Shown here: in pieces, positions 6,016 to 6,288 of the stretch
How positions within the stretch are numbered: position 1 is the first letter of the stretch
Layout: each line of letters opens with the position of its first letter
Assembly: GCA_022447405.1 (NCBI GenBank)
Contig: JAKVCE010000100.1
Coordinates: 1,226-7,513 of the forward strand
Direction: 5' to 3'
From: Planctomycetota bacterium
GTDB lineage: Bacteria > Planctomycetota > UBA1135 > GCA-002686595
DNA: 6,288 nucleotides
The notes under the pieces: generated by a model
Databases searched by the model: none
What the model was told of the DNA's origin: nothing
The model's input: the letters and a program-made list of their open reading frames with translations, nothing else
Translations under genes and position numbers: made by a program

Positions 6016-6288
6016 GAAGATCGACTCGGTGAGGACCTCCTCATCTCCATCGTCATCACAGACTTCGAGGTGAGCGTCGGTAGGGATGCCGAAGGCGGTC
6101 GGGACGCCGTCGAGGTGAAGGTCCAGGCTCGCTGAGGGGTCCGCGTCTGCGGGGTCTTCGACGCAGTAGCCCTCGAAGGTGACCGTGAAGAGGACGCAGA
6201 CCTCCTCTGTCGGATCATTGGGGAGGACGACAGAGTGCGAGGGGGGGTCCAGGTTCGTCACCAGTCCACCGATCCCGCCGGTCCCTGC
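4720..6288 (-). CDS. Choice-of-anchor A family protein, tandem paralog of the downstream gene (5' end outside window)
   Basis: The frame is open from the window edge to TGA at 4722-4720, giving 522 visible residues. A GTG at 6261 is not preferred as start: the frame continues upstream as a Gly-rich stretch, and no Shine-Dalgarno or signal peptide is present there. Visible residues ~1-87 form an acidic, probably beta-rich segment that I do not recognise (EVCVLFTVTFEGYCVEDP, ASLDLHLDGVPTAFG, EVCDDDGDEE) with three cysteines. Residues ~88-325 match the choice-of-anchor A pattern (GSIAAGNDLTVET, GNVVAGLSF, AAVVNIEGGNL, MVLFNAYEAS, AGQLVAGGDI). Residues ~423-522 form a cadherin/tandem-95-like Ig domain (AGDDVY, DLFANDLAG, DSFEYVILDGNG). 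It is presumably exported like its neighbour, though its signal peptide is outside the window. It has its own 3' hairpin, and a promoter zone precedes the next gene, so separate transcription units are likely. Function unknown; envelope or extracellular role inferred. Confidence 0.85.
   Translation of the reverse strand, partial: AGTGGIGGLVTNLDPPSHSVVLPNDPTEEVCVLFTVTFEGYCVEDPADADPSASLDLHLDGVPTAFGIPTDAHLEVCDDDGDEEVLTESIFGGLDVDIRTSQVWGSIAAGNDLTVETCNLGIGVTDEDTDTMIADGHIHAQIGNLEHGNVVAGLSFDIQPTFTLSGGTQAPRIDNVVDWADVLNLVTTTTTALGALAPTGTTAVHEDVLILSASNGLDVELFHVTAAQLEAAREVRLEVSPGSAAVVNIEGGNLNPMQFGIRLVNIGPDMVLFNAYEASHVSVADVNFDGSLVVQGGSVSVAEIDFAGQLVAGGDISLQTTRIYGQLFNGELEDLVPFMAGHAMQEPEDVLLHNLVLSPSASGDVTVAPSSEADGAPLSVSVNARTRSFRSEKIGRITVANVSDWDRVNVDPSLDLDVHLLEEAPLAGDDVYLLEQMGVPRYGRGMILMDLFANDLAGSSGLDMSTFRVVTPPGKGVVRYHEPSGRVWFAWGSAKWTEDSFEYVILDGNGVRSAPVSVQLIR

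Noticed and set aside
6259..6261. GTG at 6261 as the start of the second secreted protein
   Set aside because: The frame is open to the window edge with plausible Gly-rich protein sequence, and no signal peptide or ribosome binding site appears, so the true start lies outside.

Overview
This is a GC-rich bacterial window with three protein-coding genes: one on the plus strand at the left edge and two on the minus strand filling the rest. The secreted proteins help to guess the host. One combines a prenyltransferase/squalene-cyclase-like toroid (segments such as GGWRYT...SVNSWHYVAM) with Asp/Gly linkers, Ig-like domains and a choice-of-anchor A module. That mix is typical of large-genome, envelope-rich bacteria. 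Planctomycetota is my first guess and Myxococcota the alternative, but this is inference from protein style, not from a marker gene.

Layout. Positions 1-1139 (+) hold a class I PLP-dependent aminotransferase of the bacterial aspartate aminotransferase type, complete except for roughly the first 8-10 residues. It is a housekeeping enzyme and is convergent with its neighbour; 200 bp separate the two stop codons. Positions 1340-4480 (-) encode a secreted 1046-residue multidomain protein: signal peptide, PKD/Ig-like domain, alpha/alpha toroid, poly-Asp/Gly linker, choice-of-anchor A domain, and a C-terminal cadherin/tandem-95-like Ig domain. Positions 4720-6288 (-) hold the last 522 residues of a second secreted-type protein whose start lies beyond the window. 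Its C-terminal ~430 residues are about three-quarters identical (estimated by eye) to those of the first, but what precedes the module differs.

The two minus-strand genes are tandem paralogs of one C-terminal module. The similarity runs past the stop codons into a matching stem-loop 15-22 nt downstream of each. The four differences affecting paired positions of the common 15-bp stem keep pairing, as G.U or Watson-Crick, only in minus-strand RNA, so I read both as 3'-end structures or terminators of these genes. The 239-bp gap between them holds the upstream gene's hairpin, an AT-rich probable promoter zone, and a leader in which a 14-bp dyad would pair with the Shine-Dalgarno of the 1046-residue gene.

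No mobile element, tRNA, rRNA, CRISPR array or defence gene is visible. The most interesting content is the modular surface-protein pair and its conserved RNA structures. The aminotransferase appears unrelated to them functionally.
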